A DNA stretch of 64,000 nucleotides, taken from J038 sp034437535. Lineage in GTDB: Bacteria; Chloroflexota; Anaerolineae; Aggregatilineales; Phototrophicaceae. Below are positions 52,419 through 61,299 of this stretch, piece after piece. The notes beneath the pieces are model-generated. The model was not told where the DNA came from and made no database searches. It saw only the letters and a list, made by a program, of their open reading frames with translations. The stretch covers positions 19,675 through 83,674 of the forward strand of contig DAOTTZ010000046.1 in NCBI GenBank assembly GCA_034437535.1. The letters are read 5' to 3'. The position numbers and the translations under genes are program-made. How positions within the stretch are numbered: position 1 is the first letter of the stretch; every line of letters starts with the position of its first letter.

Positions 52419-53089
52419 TGAAAATGCGAATCATGATGATCGGCGGTAGTAAGACGATTTACTTCCTGGCGCGGCAATTCGTCGAACGCGGCGATCACGT
52501 CACGATTATTAACCGGGATCGCCAACGGTGTAAGGAACTGGCCCAGCAGACCAAAGCGACCGTCGTGTTTGGCGAAGGCAGTAACGTTGACCGGCTGGAA
52601 GAAGCCGGTGCCCGCCGCGCCGACCTCCTGTTGGCCTTGACCACCCACGACCAGGATAATCTTATCGCCTGCCAGATCGCGCAGAAGATATACGGCGTCC
52701 CGCGCACGTTGGCCCTGGTCAACGACCCGGAAAACGAAGCCTTGTTCCAGCAGTTGGGCATCACGGTCGTCTTTTCCGCTACACGCATCATCGGCCAGAT
52801 GATCGACCAGTTCGCCCATTTTGATGACATCACGACGCTTTTGCCCATCGCGCAGGGTCGCATCAACGTGACCGATGTCCGGTTGGACGCCAACTCACCG
52901 GCTATTGGTAAGTCTTTACAAGAACTCGAATTGACCAGCGGATCACTCATCGCGGCCATCATTCGCGGTGAAGATATGATCGTGCCGCGTGGCGCGACTC
53001 GTCTGCTGATCGACGACCATTTGATCCTCATCAGCCAACCCGATCATCAAGAGCAAGATCTGGTGACGTTGTGCGGTGAGGACTCGTAA
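52418..53089 (+). CDS. trkA: RCK_N plus RCK_C potassium regulatory protein
   Basis: A 223-residue protein with RCK_N (1-130) and RCK_C (about 140-220) domains. The first loop reads I-G-G-S-K-T-I-Y-F, lacking the G-x-G-x-x-G of a standard NAD-binding site, as in the second unit of TrkA. The RCK_C part has V-R-L-D-A-N-S-P-A-I-G-K-S-L-Q-E-L and L-I-L-I-S-Q-P. It should form the gating ring of TrkH. The next gene starts directly after its stop codon. Confidence 0.88.
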   Translation: MKMRIMMIGGSKTIYFLARQFVERGDHVTIINRDRQRCKELAQQTKATVVFGEGSNVDRLEEAGARRADLLLALTTHDQDNLIACQIAQKIYGVPRTLALVNDPENEALFQQLGITVVFSATRIIGQMIDQFAHFDDITTLLPIAQGRINVTDVRLDANSPAIGKSLQELELTSGSLIAAIIRGEDMIVPRGATRLLIDDHLILISQPDHQEQDLVTLCGEDS

Positions 53090-54670
53090 ATGCGGTATCG
53101 GCATTACCTGCGCGGGCGGTATCGCGCCTTGCTGGGGTATTTGGGGTCGCTTTTCATGACCATTGGCGGCGTGTTCTTCCTGCCGTTGATGGTTTTGCTA
53201 TTCTACCCGGATGAATTTATATATGCCGGGGACTTTTTGATCGTCGCGGTGCCTTTTGTGCTGTTGGGGGCCTTTATGCGCCGCCGGTTTAAGCCGCTGG
53301 CAGATGACGAACGCAGTATCACCGTGCAGGAGGGCATGGTGTTGGTTTTCGTCATCTGGTTGATGGCGGTGTTTGTCGGCTCTCTGCCGCTGATGCTTGC
53401 GCTTGACCTGAACCTGACACAAGCCGTCTTTGAGTCTACGAGTGGTTGGACGACGACCGGTTTATCGGTGGTCGATGTCGAAACCGCCCCGCGCATCGTG
53501 CTATTTTACCGGAGCTTGCTTCAGCTAGCCGGGGGGGCTGGCTTTGTGATTATCGCGCTGGCGGCCCTGGCTGGCCCGGCTGGCTCCGGCTTGACGACGG
53601 CGGAAGGCCGGAGTGACCAACTCGCGCCGCATGTGCGCCAGTCTGCTGGCATCGTCCTGCGGATCTACTTGAGTTATATCGTGGTGGGGGTGGTCGCGCT
53701 GTATGTAGCCGGGATGGATTGGTTCGACGCGGTGAACCATGCGTTTACCGCCCTGGCAACCGGCGGCTTTAGCACCCGTCCGGAGTCAATCGGGTACTAT
53801 GATAGTGCCGTGATCGAAGGCGTCATCATCGTGTTGATGATCCTGGGCGGTCTTAACTTCCTGACGGCTTATACGTTGTTGCGTGGTAAGTTCCGGGCGG
53901 TCTGGCGCAACGGAGAAGTCCGGCTGGAAGCCATCTTGCTATTGATTACGATCCCGTTGATCTTTGTCTTTACGACCGCGCCGCTGTATGATGACCTGGG
54001 CAAGCAGATCCGGGTGGCGATCTTCGACACGACCTCTGCATTGACGGGCACCGGGTTCGCCTCGGTCGATCAAGCCGGTTGGAATGCTTTCGGCTGGATG
54101 ATCTTCGTCATCTTGATGACCATCGGCGCGGGCAGTGGCTCGACTGCCGGCGGCTTGAAGTTAATTCGGGTGTATATCATCACCAAGGCAGTACGGTGGG
54201 AATTGCGCCGGGCCTTCTTGCCCAAGCATACCGTCAACGAACCGGCCATCTGGCAGGGAGAATCACGCGGGTTCCTCAACGATGAGATGGTGCGGCGGGT
54301 TGCGTTATATGTCTTCCTGTATATCGGCTTTCTGGTGGCTGGCACAGCTATCACCACCGCGCATGGGTACACCGTCGGCGAGAGCTTGTTTGAATATGCC
54401 AGTACGTTAGGCACCGTCGGTCTATCCGTCGGCGTGACCATGCCCGACGCCCCGGCCAGCCTGCTGTGGGCACAAACGATTGGCATGTTCCTGGGGCGTC
54501 TGGAATTCTTCGCGGTGTTCATCGGCCTCACCAAATTGTTGCTGGATGGCTGGACGCTGACACACCCACCACGCAAGCAGATGATACACAGCCTCAATGT
54601 GCGGCAAGATGAATCAGAGTCAGATCTGCCGGAACAGAACGACCAACAATCCCTGAGAGATCACTCATGA
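53090..54670 (+). CDS. trkH: TrkH-family potassium uptake channel, first copy
   Basis: A 526-residue TrkH/KtrB-type channel with the fourfold M1-P-M2 repeat. The four pore loops with selectivity glycines are visible: S-G119-W-T-T-T-G-L-S, T-A-L-A-T-G-G-F-S, S-A-L-T-G-T-G-F-A and S-T-L-G-T-V-G-L-S. Charged residues in the last repeat and the C-terminal tail are normal. It imports K+ under RCK control. GTGAGG inside the end of the RCK gene serves as its ribosome site. It overlaps the next gene by four bases (ATGA). Confidence 0.95.
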   Translation: MRYRHYLRGRYRALLGYLGSLFMTIGGVFFLPLMVLLFYPDEFIYAGDFLIVAVPFVLLGAFMRRRFKPLADDERSITVQEGMVLVFVIWLMAVFVGSLPLMLALDLNLTQAVFESTSGWTTTGLSVVDVETAPRIVLFYRSLLQLAGGAGFVIIALAALAGPAGSGLTTAEGRSDQLAPHVRQSAGIVLRIYLSYIVVGVVALYVAGMDWFDAVNHAFTALATGGFSTRPESIGYYDSAVIEGVIIVLMILGGLNFLTAYTLLRGKFRAVWRNGEVRLEAILLLITIPLIFVFTTAPLYDDLGKQIRVAIFDTTSALTGTGFASVDQAGWNAFGWMIFVILMTIGAGSGSTAGGLKLIRVYIITKAVRWELRRAFLPKHTVNEPAIWQGESRGFLNDEMVRRVALYVFLYIGFLVAGTAITTAHGYTVGESLFEYASTLGTVGLSVGVTMPDAPASLLWAQTIGMFLGRLEFFAVFIGLTKLLLDGWTLTHPPRKQMIHSLNVRQDESESDLPEQNDQQSLRDHS

Positions 54671-56220
54671 GTCGTCGTCATCGTCAACATTTAGCGGCAC
54701 GTTACCGGCTTATGCTGGAAACGTTAGGGCCGCTGGCGGGTATCATCGGCCTGACGATCCTCAGCCCGGTCTTGCTGGTGCCCTTCTACCCGGAAGAAGC
54801 CGCGTTGAGCAGTCATTTTCTCATCGTCGGCCTGCCGATCTTGCTCTTTGCGGCGGGCATGTACTGGCGTTATCGCCCGCGTAGCACATCCAGCCTCAAG
54901 CAACACGAAGGTATGATCGTTATCTTCCTGGCGTGGTTGCTGGCCTCCATGTTGAGCGCGATCCCGCTGGCCTCATTGTTGGATCTTGCCCCGTCGTCAG
55001 CTCTGTTTGAGTCCGTCAGCGGGTGGACGACCACCGGCCTTTCAATGGTCGATGTAGACGAGACGCCGCGCCTGGTGCTTTTCTACCGGAGCATGTTGCA
55101 ATTTTCCGGCGGGGTGGGGTTTGCCATCCTCGGCTTGACTTTCCTCGCCCTGTCGGCTGGCGGTGGGTTGAGCATGGCCGAAGGACGCGATGAAAGGCTG
55201 GTGCCCAACATCCGCCGCTCTGCCGCGATTGTCGGTGAGATTTACCTCACGTATACCGTCGTCGGGACGGTCGCGCTCCGCCTGGCGGGGATGACCTGGT
55301 TTGACGCGCTCAATCATGCGATCTGTGCCATCTCGACCGGCGGCTTCAGCACGCAGGCCGCGTCGATAGGCCATTACGACAGCGCGATCATCGAAGCGGT
55401 CATCATGGTCTTGATGCTTTTGGGGGCGTTAAATTTCGTCACCGCCTGGACGCTCATCCGCCGCCAGCCAGAGCCAGTCATCCATAATGGCGAAATCCGC
55501 TTGGGGGGCTTTCTGCTGGTCGTCGTTATCCCCGCGCTGTTTTTGTTGTTGGCAGGGGCCACGTTGTACGCTTCAGTGGGGGAAACCCTGCGCGTCACGG
55601 TCTTTGAGGCGATCTCAGCTCTTTCCAGCACTGGCTACACGGTGACCAGCTACAACCCCTGGCCGTCGGCGGGATTACTATTGTTAATCATCTTGATGAT
55701 TATCGGCGGGGGGCACGGCTCGACCGCTGGCGGCCTGAAGTTAAGCCGGGCACATATCGTGTTTCAGTCCATCCGGTGGGAGGTGCGGCGGACTCTGTTA
55801 CCGCGTCATGCCGTCAATGAGCCGGCGATCTGGTTAGGCAGTCAACAACGTTTCTTATCCGACCATATGGTTCGGCGCACGACGTTGTTCGTCGGCATTT
55901 ATGTGACGGCGATCTTTATCGGCGCGGTCATTGTGGCCGCACACGGACACAGCATCGGTGATAGTCTGTTTGAAATTACCAGTGCCGTCGGCACGGTTGG
56001 TCTCTCAGTCGGCCTGACCGGGCCAGAGGCCCCGGTGACGCTCCAACTCACCTTGATGGTGGCCATGTTCCTGGGCCGGTTAGAATTCTTCGTAGTGTTC
56101 ATCGCGGTCACCCGGCTGTATGGCGATGCCCGCAGTCTGTTTGATCACCGGCGGGATCAGTCGGCTTCGTCGAAAACGGGTAAAATATCCTCAAACGACA
56201 TTGAGAGAGAAGAGCGATGA
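54667..56220 (+). CDS. trkH: TrkH-family potassium uptake channel, second copy
   Basis: A 517-residue TrkH, clearly homologous to its neighbour over its whole length (matching pore loops SGWTTTGLS, CAISTGGFS, SALSSTGYT and SAVGTVGLS), and so a tandem duplicate. The third pore loop has S-S-T-G-Y-T instead of T-G-T-G-F-A, and the N-terminal region differs more. Two channel subunits may pair as a heterodimer or have different cation preference. Last gene of the potassium operon; the next gene begins three bases later on the same strand. Confidence 0.94.
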   Translation: MSRRHRQHLAARYRLMLETLGPLAGIIGLTILSPVLLVPFYPEEAALSSHFLIVGLPILLFAAGMYWRYRPRSTSSLKQHEGMIVIFLAWLLASMLSAIPLASLLDLAPSSALFESVSGWTTTGLSMVDVDETPRLVLFYRSMLQFSGGVGFAILGLTFLALSAGGGLSMAEGRDERLVPNIRRSAAIVGEIYLTYTVVGTVALRLAGMTWFDALNHAICAISTGGFSTQAASIGHYDSAIIEAVIMVLMLLGALNFVTAWTLIRRQPEPVIHNGEIRLGGFLLVVVIPALFLLLAGATLYASVGETLRVTVFEAISALSSTGYTVTSYNPWPSAGLLLLIILMIIGGGHGSTAGGLKLSRAHIVFQSIRWEVRRTLLPRHAVNEPAIWLGSQQRFLSDHMVRRTTLFVGIYVTAIFIGAVIVAAHGHSIGDSLFEITSAVGTVGLSVGLTGPEAPVTLQLTLMVAMFLGRLEFFVVFIAVTRLYGDARSLFDHRRDQSASSKTGKISSNDIEREER

Positions 56221-56223
56221 CTC

Positions 56224-57012
56224 ATGCTGACCTTTATTCACATATCTGATACACACATCCACAGCGACCCATCTTACACACGAGAGGGCGCACCCACGAC
56301 CAGCCAGGCCGGGGCGCGTGCTTTGGTGCGAGAGATCAATGGTTTGTCTTTCCGGCCTAACTTCGTCCTGCATACCGGGGATGTGGCTTATGACCCTTAC
56401 GAAGCCGCCCACGAAACCGCCGCCCAGATCCTGGCTGGCATCCGTTACCCGGTATATTATCTGGCAGGCAATCACGACGCCAGTGCCGCGCTACAACGGC
56501 ATTTCATCCCGGATAAAACCGTAATGCGCCAATTGCATTACAACATGGATGTTAACGGCGTGCAGATTGTCGCGGTCGATAGTAACGGCCCGGCAGATCC
56601 ACCGCGTGGATACATGACCGATACACAATTGCGCTTCCTGCAAGAGATCTGCGATGCGGATGACCCACGCCCGTTGATTATCGCCACGCATCACAATCCG
56701 ATTTCGGTCGGCGTGCCCTGGCTGGATGATTACATGGGTATCCAGAATGGGGAAGCCTTCCACGCGGCGATTTTACCCGCCCGGCATCGTCTGCGCGGGG
56801 TGTTCTTCGGTCATGTGCATCAGAACATTGATATTTATCGTGACGGCATTTTGTACGCCAGCACGTTAAGTAGCTGGATGCAACTTCGCGCTTACCCCGG
56901 CCTGCGGAAGACCGAAGTTGACTCACGGGCGGAGCCAGGCTATAGCATCGTCACCGTCACGGCAGATCGCACATTTATCCGGCGTTGTCGCTTCCCGATC
57001 CCTACCGCATAA
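56224..57012 (+). CDS. Metallophosphoesterase (CpdA/GpdQ-like)
   Basis: A 262-residue calcineurin-type phosphodiesterase: H-I-S-D9-T-H11 at 6-11, H-T-G-D-V-A, A-G-N-H-D-A, A-T-H-H-N-P and F-G-H-V-H-Q. Close to cyclic-nucleotide and glycerophosphodiesterases (CpdA, GpdQ) in the order of motifs. It directly follows trkH with three bases between them, so cotranscription with potassium uptake is possible. Confidence 0.87.
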   Translation: MLTFIHISDTHIHSDPSYTREGAPTTSQAGARALVREINGLSFRPNFVLHTGDVAYDPYEAAHETAAQILAGIRYPVYYLAGNHDASAALQRHFIPDKTVMRQLHYNMDVNGVQIVAVDSNGPADPPRGYMTDTQLRFLQEICDADDPRPLIIATHHNPISVGVPWLDDYMGIQNGEAFHAAILPARHRLRGVFFGHVHQNIDIYRDGILYASTLSSWMQLRAYPGLRKTEVDSRAEPGYSIVTVTADRTFIRRCRFPIPTA

Positions 57013-57022
57013 CGGATTGTCG

Positions 57023-57076
57023 AACGCCGACAGAGGCGTTATGCTAGGCTGTCCGGGTGGCCGGTCTCCGCCACCC
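57023..57076 (+). other. Two hairpins in the panD leader
   Basis: AACGCC (57023-57028) pairs with GGCGTT (57035-57040) and GGGTGGC (57055-57061) pairs with GCCACCC (57070-57076). Both lie between the phosphoesterase and panD. Neither has a T-run, so they are structured leader or weak terminators rather than a canonical terminator. I see no known riboswitch. Confidence 0.4.
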
Positions 57077-57105
57077 TTGAACAAGAAACACGGAGCAAAG
57101 AACCC

Positions 57106-57483
57106 ATGCACATCGAAATGATACGCACCAAAATCCACCAGGCGCGGGTGACAGCCGCAGTGGTGGATTACGTCGGGAGCATCGGCATTGATACCGATCT
57201 GCTGGCACAAGCCCGTATGTATCCTTATGAAAAAGTCCTGGTCGTGGATGTCGAGAACGGCTCCCGGCTGGAAACCTATATCATCCCGGCCCCGGCTGGC
57301 AGTGGCGAGATCAGCTTGAACGGGGCGGCGGCCCGGCTGGTCAGCCCTGGCGACCGCGTTATTATCATGGCGTTTGCCAACGTCACGTTTCCGCCGCCGG
57401 AGGGGTGGGAACCGCGTGTTCTCATTATGGATGACACCAATGCAATTTTAGAGATTCGTGGCCCGGAGCGTTGGGAGGACTAG
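57106..57483 (+). CDS. panD: Aspartate 1-decarboxylase
   Basis: A 125-residue PanD that makes beta-alanine for pantothenate. The self-processing site is Y-V-G24-S25-I, where the chain is cleaved and Ser25 becomes the pyruvoyl cofactor. The N-terminus has R-T-K-I-H and the middle Y-P-Y-E-K-V-L-V-V-D-V-E-N-G-S-R-L-E-T-Y, normal for the family. Length is normal. First gene of panD-panB-panC. Confidence 0.95.
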   Translation: MHIEMIRTKIHQARVTAAVVDYVGSIGIDTDLLAQARMYPYEKVLVVDVENGSRLETYIIPAPAGSGEISLNGAAARLVSPGDRVIIMAFANVTFPPPEGWEPRVLIMDDTNAILEIRGPERWED

Positions 57484-57487
57484 AACG

Positions 57488-58333
57488 ATGACAAATCGAT
57501 TGACGATCTTAGACATCCAGGCCATGAAGACCGAAGGCCAGCCAATCACCATGTTGACTGCTTACGATGCCTTCAGTGCCCAGGTAGCAGAGGCGGCGGG
57601 GGTGCCGCTCTTGCTGGTGGGGGATACGCTGGGCATGGTGGTGCAAGGGCATGATTCCACGATTCCGGTCACGCTCGACCATATGATTTATCATTGCGAG
57701 ATCGTCGCTCGCGTCACCGGGCGTCCGCTGGTAGTCGGGGATATGCCCTTTATGACGGCGACCACCAACGCTGAAAAAACCCTGCAAAACGCCGCCCGCT
57801 TGATGCAATCTGCTGGTGTGGGCTGTGTCAAGCTCGAAGGCGGCGCGTTCATCGCCCCGACTATTGAACGCATCACCCAGGCCGGCATCCCGGTGATGGG
57901 GCATATCGGTTTGACGCCGCAGAGCGTCAACCAGTTGGGCGGCTTTAAGGTGCAGGGCCGTGATCTTGACCGGGCCGTCGCGCTGGTGCGTGATGCCGAA
58001 GCCGTCCAGGCGGCGGGGGCTTTCGCGCTGGTGCTGGAACTCGTCCCGGCTCCCCTGGCAGAACTCATCAGCCAGCGGTTGACCATCCCGACGATTGGCA
58101 TTGGTGCCGGTGCCGGGTGTGATGGTCAGGTGCAGGTCTTCCATGATATTTTGACACTGTTCACGGAGTTTTTGCCCCGCCATACCAAGCGTTACGCTGA
58201 TGCTGGCGGCTTGATCCAGCAGGCCATTGAACAATACGTGGCGGAAGTACAAGCCGGGCAGTTCCCGACAGGTGATAATGCTTTCGGCATGGATGACGAG
58301 GTGTTGGCTCAGGTGCATGAGGCCCTGGCATAA
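57488..58333 (+). CDS. panB: 3-methyl-2-oxobutanoate hydroxymethyltransferase
   Basis: A 281-residue PanB that forms ketopantoate from 2-oxoisovalerate and methylene-tetrahydrofolate. Recognisable blocks are I-T-M-L-T-A-Y-D, L-L-V-G-D-T-L-G-M-V-V-Q-G-H-D-S-T (metal-binding Asp), V-K-L-E-G-G, M-G-H-I-G-L-T-P-Q and I-G-I-G-A-G. GGGAGG lies before the ATG at 57488, just behind the panD stop. Its stop overlaps the panC start in TAATG. Confidence 0.96.
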   Translation: MTNRLTILDIQAMKTEGQPITMLTAYDAFSAQVAEAAGVPLLLVGDTLGMVVQGHDSTIPVTLDHMIYHCEIVARVTGRPLVVGDMPFMTATTNAEKTLQNAARLMQSAGVGCVKLEGGAFIAPTIERITQAGIPVMGHIGLTPQSVNQLGGFKVQGRDLDRAVALVRDAEAVQAAGAFALVLELVPAPLAELISQRLTIPTIGIGAGAGCDGQVQVFHDILTLFTEFLPRHTKRYADAGGLIQQAIEQYVAEVQAGQFPTGDNAFGMDDEVLAQVHEALA

Positions 58334-59226
58334 TGCGTGTCGCTGATACCATAGCGGCGTTACGGCAGGCCCGCGCCGCGATGCAGGGGACGGTAGGGGT
58401 AGTGCTGACGATGGGCGCACTCCATGCCGGGCATATGGCGTTGGTTCAAGTCGCCCGCGCCGATCATGACCAGGTGATTGCCACCATTTTCGTCAACCCG
58501 ACGCAGTTCGGCCCGGATGAGGACTTGGACGCTTATCCGCGTGATCTGGAAGGTGACCTGGCCCGGTTAGAGGCCGCTGGCGTCGATTGTGTTTTCACCC
58601 CGAACCCGCCGATGATGTACCCGCCAGGATACCAGACTTATGTACAGGTTGATGATGTGACGCAAGGGCTGGAAGGTGCCCACCGTCCGGGGCATTTTCG
58701 TGGTGTCACGACCGTTGTCGCCAAGTTGTTCAATCTGACTCAGCCCACCGTCGCATATTTCGGCCAGAAGGACGCTCAGCAGGTGGTCGTCTTGCGGCGC
58801 ATGGTCGCGGATCTTAATATGCCGCTGTCGATTGCAGTCTGCCCGACGGTGAGAGAATCCGACGGCCTGGCGATGAGTTCTCGGAATGCATATCTGATGC
58901 CGGATGAACGGCAGGCCGCGCTGATATTGCGCCGGGCCTTATCTGCCGTGACGGATGCTTACCGTGCCGGTGAACGCGACACCGCCCACCTGGAAGCGAT
59001 CATGCGCGATACGGTAAAAGCCGAGCCTCTGGCCCGGCTGGATTATGCCTCGGTGGTATCAGCGGCAGATCTGCGCCCGGTAAATCAGGCCGGGGATGCC
59101 CCGCTGTTGGCGTCACTCACCGCGCAGGTGGGCCGCCCGCGCCTGCTGGATAATTGCTTACTCCCCGCCCACTTAAACACGCAGGCGGGCTTGACGGCAG
59201 AGCTTGGCGCGGTTCGGCAGGGGTAA
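58333..59226 (+). CDS. panC: Pantothenate synthetase
   Basis: A 297-residue PanC that joins pantoate and beta-alanine using ATP. The nucleotidyl-transferase motifs are M-G-A-L-H-A-G-H near residue 32 (HxGH) and M-S-S-R-N (KMSKS equivalent). F-V-N-P-T-Q-F and F-G-Q-K-D are also conserved. Length is slightly longer than average because of a C-terminal tail. Its stop is one base from the stop of the convergent yceI gene. Confidence 0.96.
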   Translation: MRVADTIAALRQARAAMQGTVGVVLTMGALHAGHMALVQVARADHDQVIATIFVNPTQFGPDEDLDAYPRDLEGDLARLEAAGVDCVFTPNPPMMYPPGYQTYVQVDDVTQGLEGAHRPGHFRGVTTVVAKLFNLTQPTVAYFGQKDAQQVVVLRRMVADLNMPLSIAVCPTVRESDGLAMSSRNAYLMPDERQAALILRRALSAVTDAYRAGERDTAHLEAIMRDTVKAEPLARLDYASVVSAADLRPVNQAGDAPLLASLTAQVGRPRLLDNCLLPAHLNTQAGLTAELGAVRQG

Positions 59227-59227
59227 A

Positions 59228-59770
59228 TTATGCCGGGGCGGCTTCTGTTACCGGGTTGAACTGGACGTTCAGCTCGATCTTGATCTCTTTACCCACCAGC
59301 ACCCCGCCGGCTTCAAGAGCCTGGTTCCAGGTCAGGCCGAAGGCTTCGCGGTTGATCTTGGTGCTGGCTTCGAACCCGGCGACCTTCACACCCCAGGGGT
59401 TGGTGCCTTCACCCAGGAAGGTGACATCCAGCACGACCGGCTGAGTCACGTCGCGGATGGTCAGGTTGCCATGCACACGGGCTACCTTGTCATTTTCCAA
59501 TTCCACGTTGGTGCTTTCGAAGGTCAGCGTCGGGTACGTCTCCACTTCGAAGAAATCCGGACTCCGCAGGTGATTGTCGCGGTCTGCCGCGCCAGTGTCG
59601 ATGCTACTCACACCGATGGTGGCGTTGACGGCGGCTTCTGCCGGGTTTTCCGGGTCGAATTCTAATGTTGCATCAAACTCCCGGAACGCGCCGCGCACGT
59701 TGGTAATCATCATATGACGAACGGTAAACTCGACGTTGCTATGCGCGGTGTCAATACTCCACTTTGCCAT
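59228..59770 (-). CDS. yceI: YceI-family lipocalin-like protein
   Basis: A 180-residue YceI. The family signature W-S-I-D-T-A-H-S-N-V-E-F-T-V-R-H-M at 4-20 is complete, and G-N-L-T-I-R-D-V-T, D-V-T-F and A-S-T-K-I-N-R-E-A-F-G-L follow. YceI proteins form a beta-barrel that binds isoprenoid chains. There is no signal peptide, so this one is cytoplasmic. GGAGAG precedes the ATG. An operator-like repeat lies 33 bases upstream of the start and the TetR gene is next upstream, so TetR control is plausible. Confidence 0.92.
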   Translation of the reverse strand: MAKWSIDTAHSNVEFTVRHMMITNVRGAFREFDATLEFDPENPAEAAVNATIGVSSIDTGAADRDNHLRSPDFFEVETYPTLTFESTNVELENDKVARVHGNLTIRDVTQPVVLDVTFLGEGTNPWGVKVAGFEASTKINREAFGLTWNQALEAGGVLVGKEIKIELNVQFNPVTEAAPA

Positions 59771-59802
59771 GATTATCTCTCCTTGATTGTCTTTTGATTT
59801 AT

Positions 59803-59822
59803 AAACGGACTACCGTCCACTT
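59803..59822. promoter_or_regulatory. Candidate TetR-type operator upstream of yceI
   Basis: AAACGGAC, four bases, then GTCCACTT form an imperfect inverted repeat (inner GGAC/GTCC perfect), with a second flanking pair TATAAAC/GTTTATA from 59800 to 59829. Placement in the yceI upstream region next to a TetR gene fits an operator. Confidence 0.45.
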
Positions 59823-59928
59823 GTTTATAGGACGCATCATAACATGGTGATCTTACGTTGTCGAATAAAAGATCCATGAGGAAACAAAAGGTCGTCCAAG
59901 CTCTGGACGACCCGGAGGCGATTATAAC

Positions 59929-60531
59929 TTACACCATCAGCTTTGAAATGAGGTCGCTCAACCCGGTGAAGATCTGCTGGCGAGAGTATCCCAACCGTAA
60001 ACGCTGGAAGTGCAACGTGTTCGGGTGGAGCATGATATACAAGGTATCACTCATGTAGTCTAAGGACTCGCAGACATCCAGCCGATTGAGTAAATTACGG
60101 ATAGTCTGCCGCCACCAGAGATGCGCCGGTAATTCCAGCGTGACAGCCGTCGCGCCAGCCTGCCCGGCGTACAACAGATCGAGATTCCGCAAGACGAAAT
60201 CTGCCGCTTGTTCGGTAAACCAGCGCAGATCATCCCCTGGTGTGGTGCCACCTGCCCGCAGACGCCTGAGCGTGGTCTCTTGCATCTCGCGTTGCTCCTG
60301 GTCAAGCAGGGCATAGCACAGGTCGATCTTGTTCTCAAAGTTGCGGTAGAGCGTGCCCTTGCCAACCCCGGCAGATTCCGCGATTTGTGTCATGGAGACG
60401 GCATCGACGCCCTGTTCGTTGAACAGGGTGCGGGCTGTACGGAGCAAAAGCGCATGATTCCGGCGGGCATCGGCGCGGGCGGGCTTCTGATCATTGATAA
60501 TCAGATCGTCATCAGATTGAAATTGGGACAT
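59929..60531 (-). CDS. TetR-family transcriptional repressor
   Basis: A 200-residue TetR regulator. The N-terminal helix-turn-helix reads ILLRTARTLFNEQG-like helices with V-S-M-T-Q-I-A-E-S-A-G-V-G-K-G-T-L-Y-R-N-F-E-N-K, the family's fingerprint. The C-terminal ligand-binding part is all-helical and unassigned. It reads towards yceI and diverges from the LysE-family gene, so either may be regulated by it; the ligand is unknown. Confidence 0.92.
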   Translation of the reverse strand: MSQFQSDDDLIINDQKPARADARRNHALLLRTARTLFNEQGVDAVSMTQIAESAGVGKGTLYRNFENKIDLCYALLDQEQREMQETTLRRLRAGGTTPGDDLRWFTEQAADFVLRNLDLLYAGQAGATAVTLELPAHLWWRQTIRNLLNRLDVCESLDYMSDTLYIMLHPNTLHFQRLRLGYSRQQIFTGLSDLISKLMV

Positions 60532-60611
60532 AACAAACCATCTCGTTTTTCTCTATTGTACAGGCGATAGCATAATGCGAAACTCTCGGTAGTGATCGTT
60601 GGGAGACGCGC

Positions 60612-61232
60612 ATGACATATATCATCCAGGCGGCAGGCTTCGGGTTCGCGGCGGGGACGTCACCCGGCCCGCTTTTGAGCTTCTTAATCAACACGACCTT
60701 GAGTTATGGTTGGCGGCGCGGTCTGCTGGTTGTCATCGCCCCTTTGATTACCGACTTGCCGATTATCCTGGTGATGACCTTTCTACTGGGGGCCTTGCCG
60801 GATGAAGCGGTTCGACTGTTGCAATTGGTGGGCGGTCTGTATGTCTTGTGGTTGGCCTGGGGCGGGTGGCGAGCCTATCGCGCCGGGGAGACCGGCATCA
60901 ACCCGACGGATGATGCACCGGTGCCCGTTTCGCCCCGCCGGACGATTCTACAGGCGGTCGGCATGAATTATGTCAGCCCAGGGCCATATATCTTCTGGGG
61001 GGCCGTCACCGGGCCGATCTTGCGCTCGGCCCTGGATGTGTCGGTTGGCGCGGCCCTGTCGTTCCTCGTCATGTTTTATGGCACGTTCCTGGGGCTGATG
61101 GCGGTCTGGGTGATGGTCTTTGACCGTCTGCGCCGGCTGGATCCACGCTTGACCCGGTGGGTTTTGCTGGCGTCGCTCGTCGTTCTGGCTGGCCTGGGGA
61201 TTCAGTTAGTGGTTAGCGGGGTTTGGGGTTAA
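60612..61232 (+). CDS. LysE-family exporter
   Basis: A 206-residue membrane protein of the LysE/RhtB superfamily, exporters of amino acids or homoserine lactones. It has six spans, with the early motif F-A-A-G-T-S-P-G-P and the later N-Y-V-S-P-G-P-Y-I-F-W, both typical. The loop between spans 3 and 4 is hydrophilic, as in the family. It diverges from the TetR gene by 80 bases. Confidence 0.88.
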   Translation: MTYIIQAAGFGFAAGTSPGPLLSFLINTTLSYGWRRGLLVVIAPLITDLPIILVMTFLLGALPDEAVRLLQLVGGLYVLWLAWGGWRAYRAGETGINPTDDAPVPVSPRRTILQAVGMNYVSPGPYIFWGAVTGPILRSALDVSVGAALSFLVMFYGTFLGLMAVWVMVFDRLRRLDPRLTRWVLLASLVVLAGLGIQLVVSGVWG

Positions 61233-61299
61233 TTCGGCTTGTCAGACGGGCTGTTTCAGTTCACAATGGGTAAGATGATCTTAGTCCCTGACCTGATTC

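Noticed and set aside
57509..58420. 303-codon minus-strand frame across panB and into panC
   Set aside because: Both pan genes have all family motifs; the minus frame has none.
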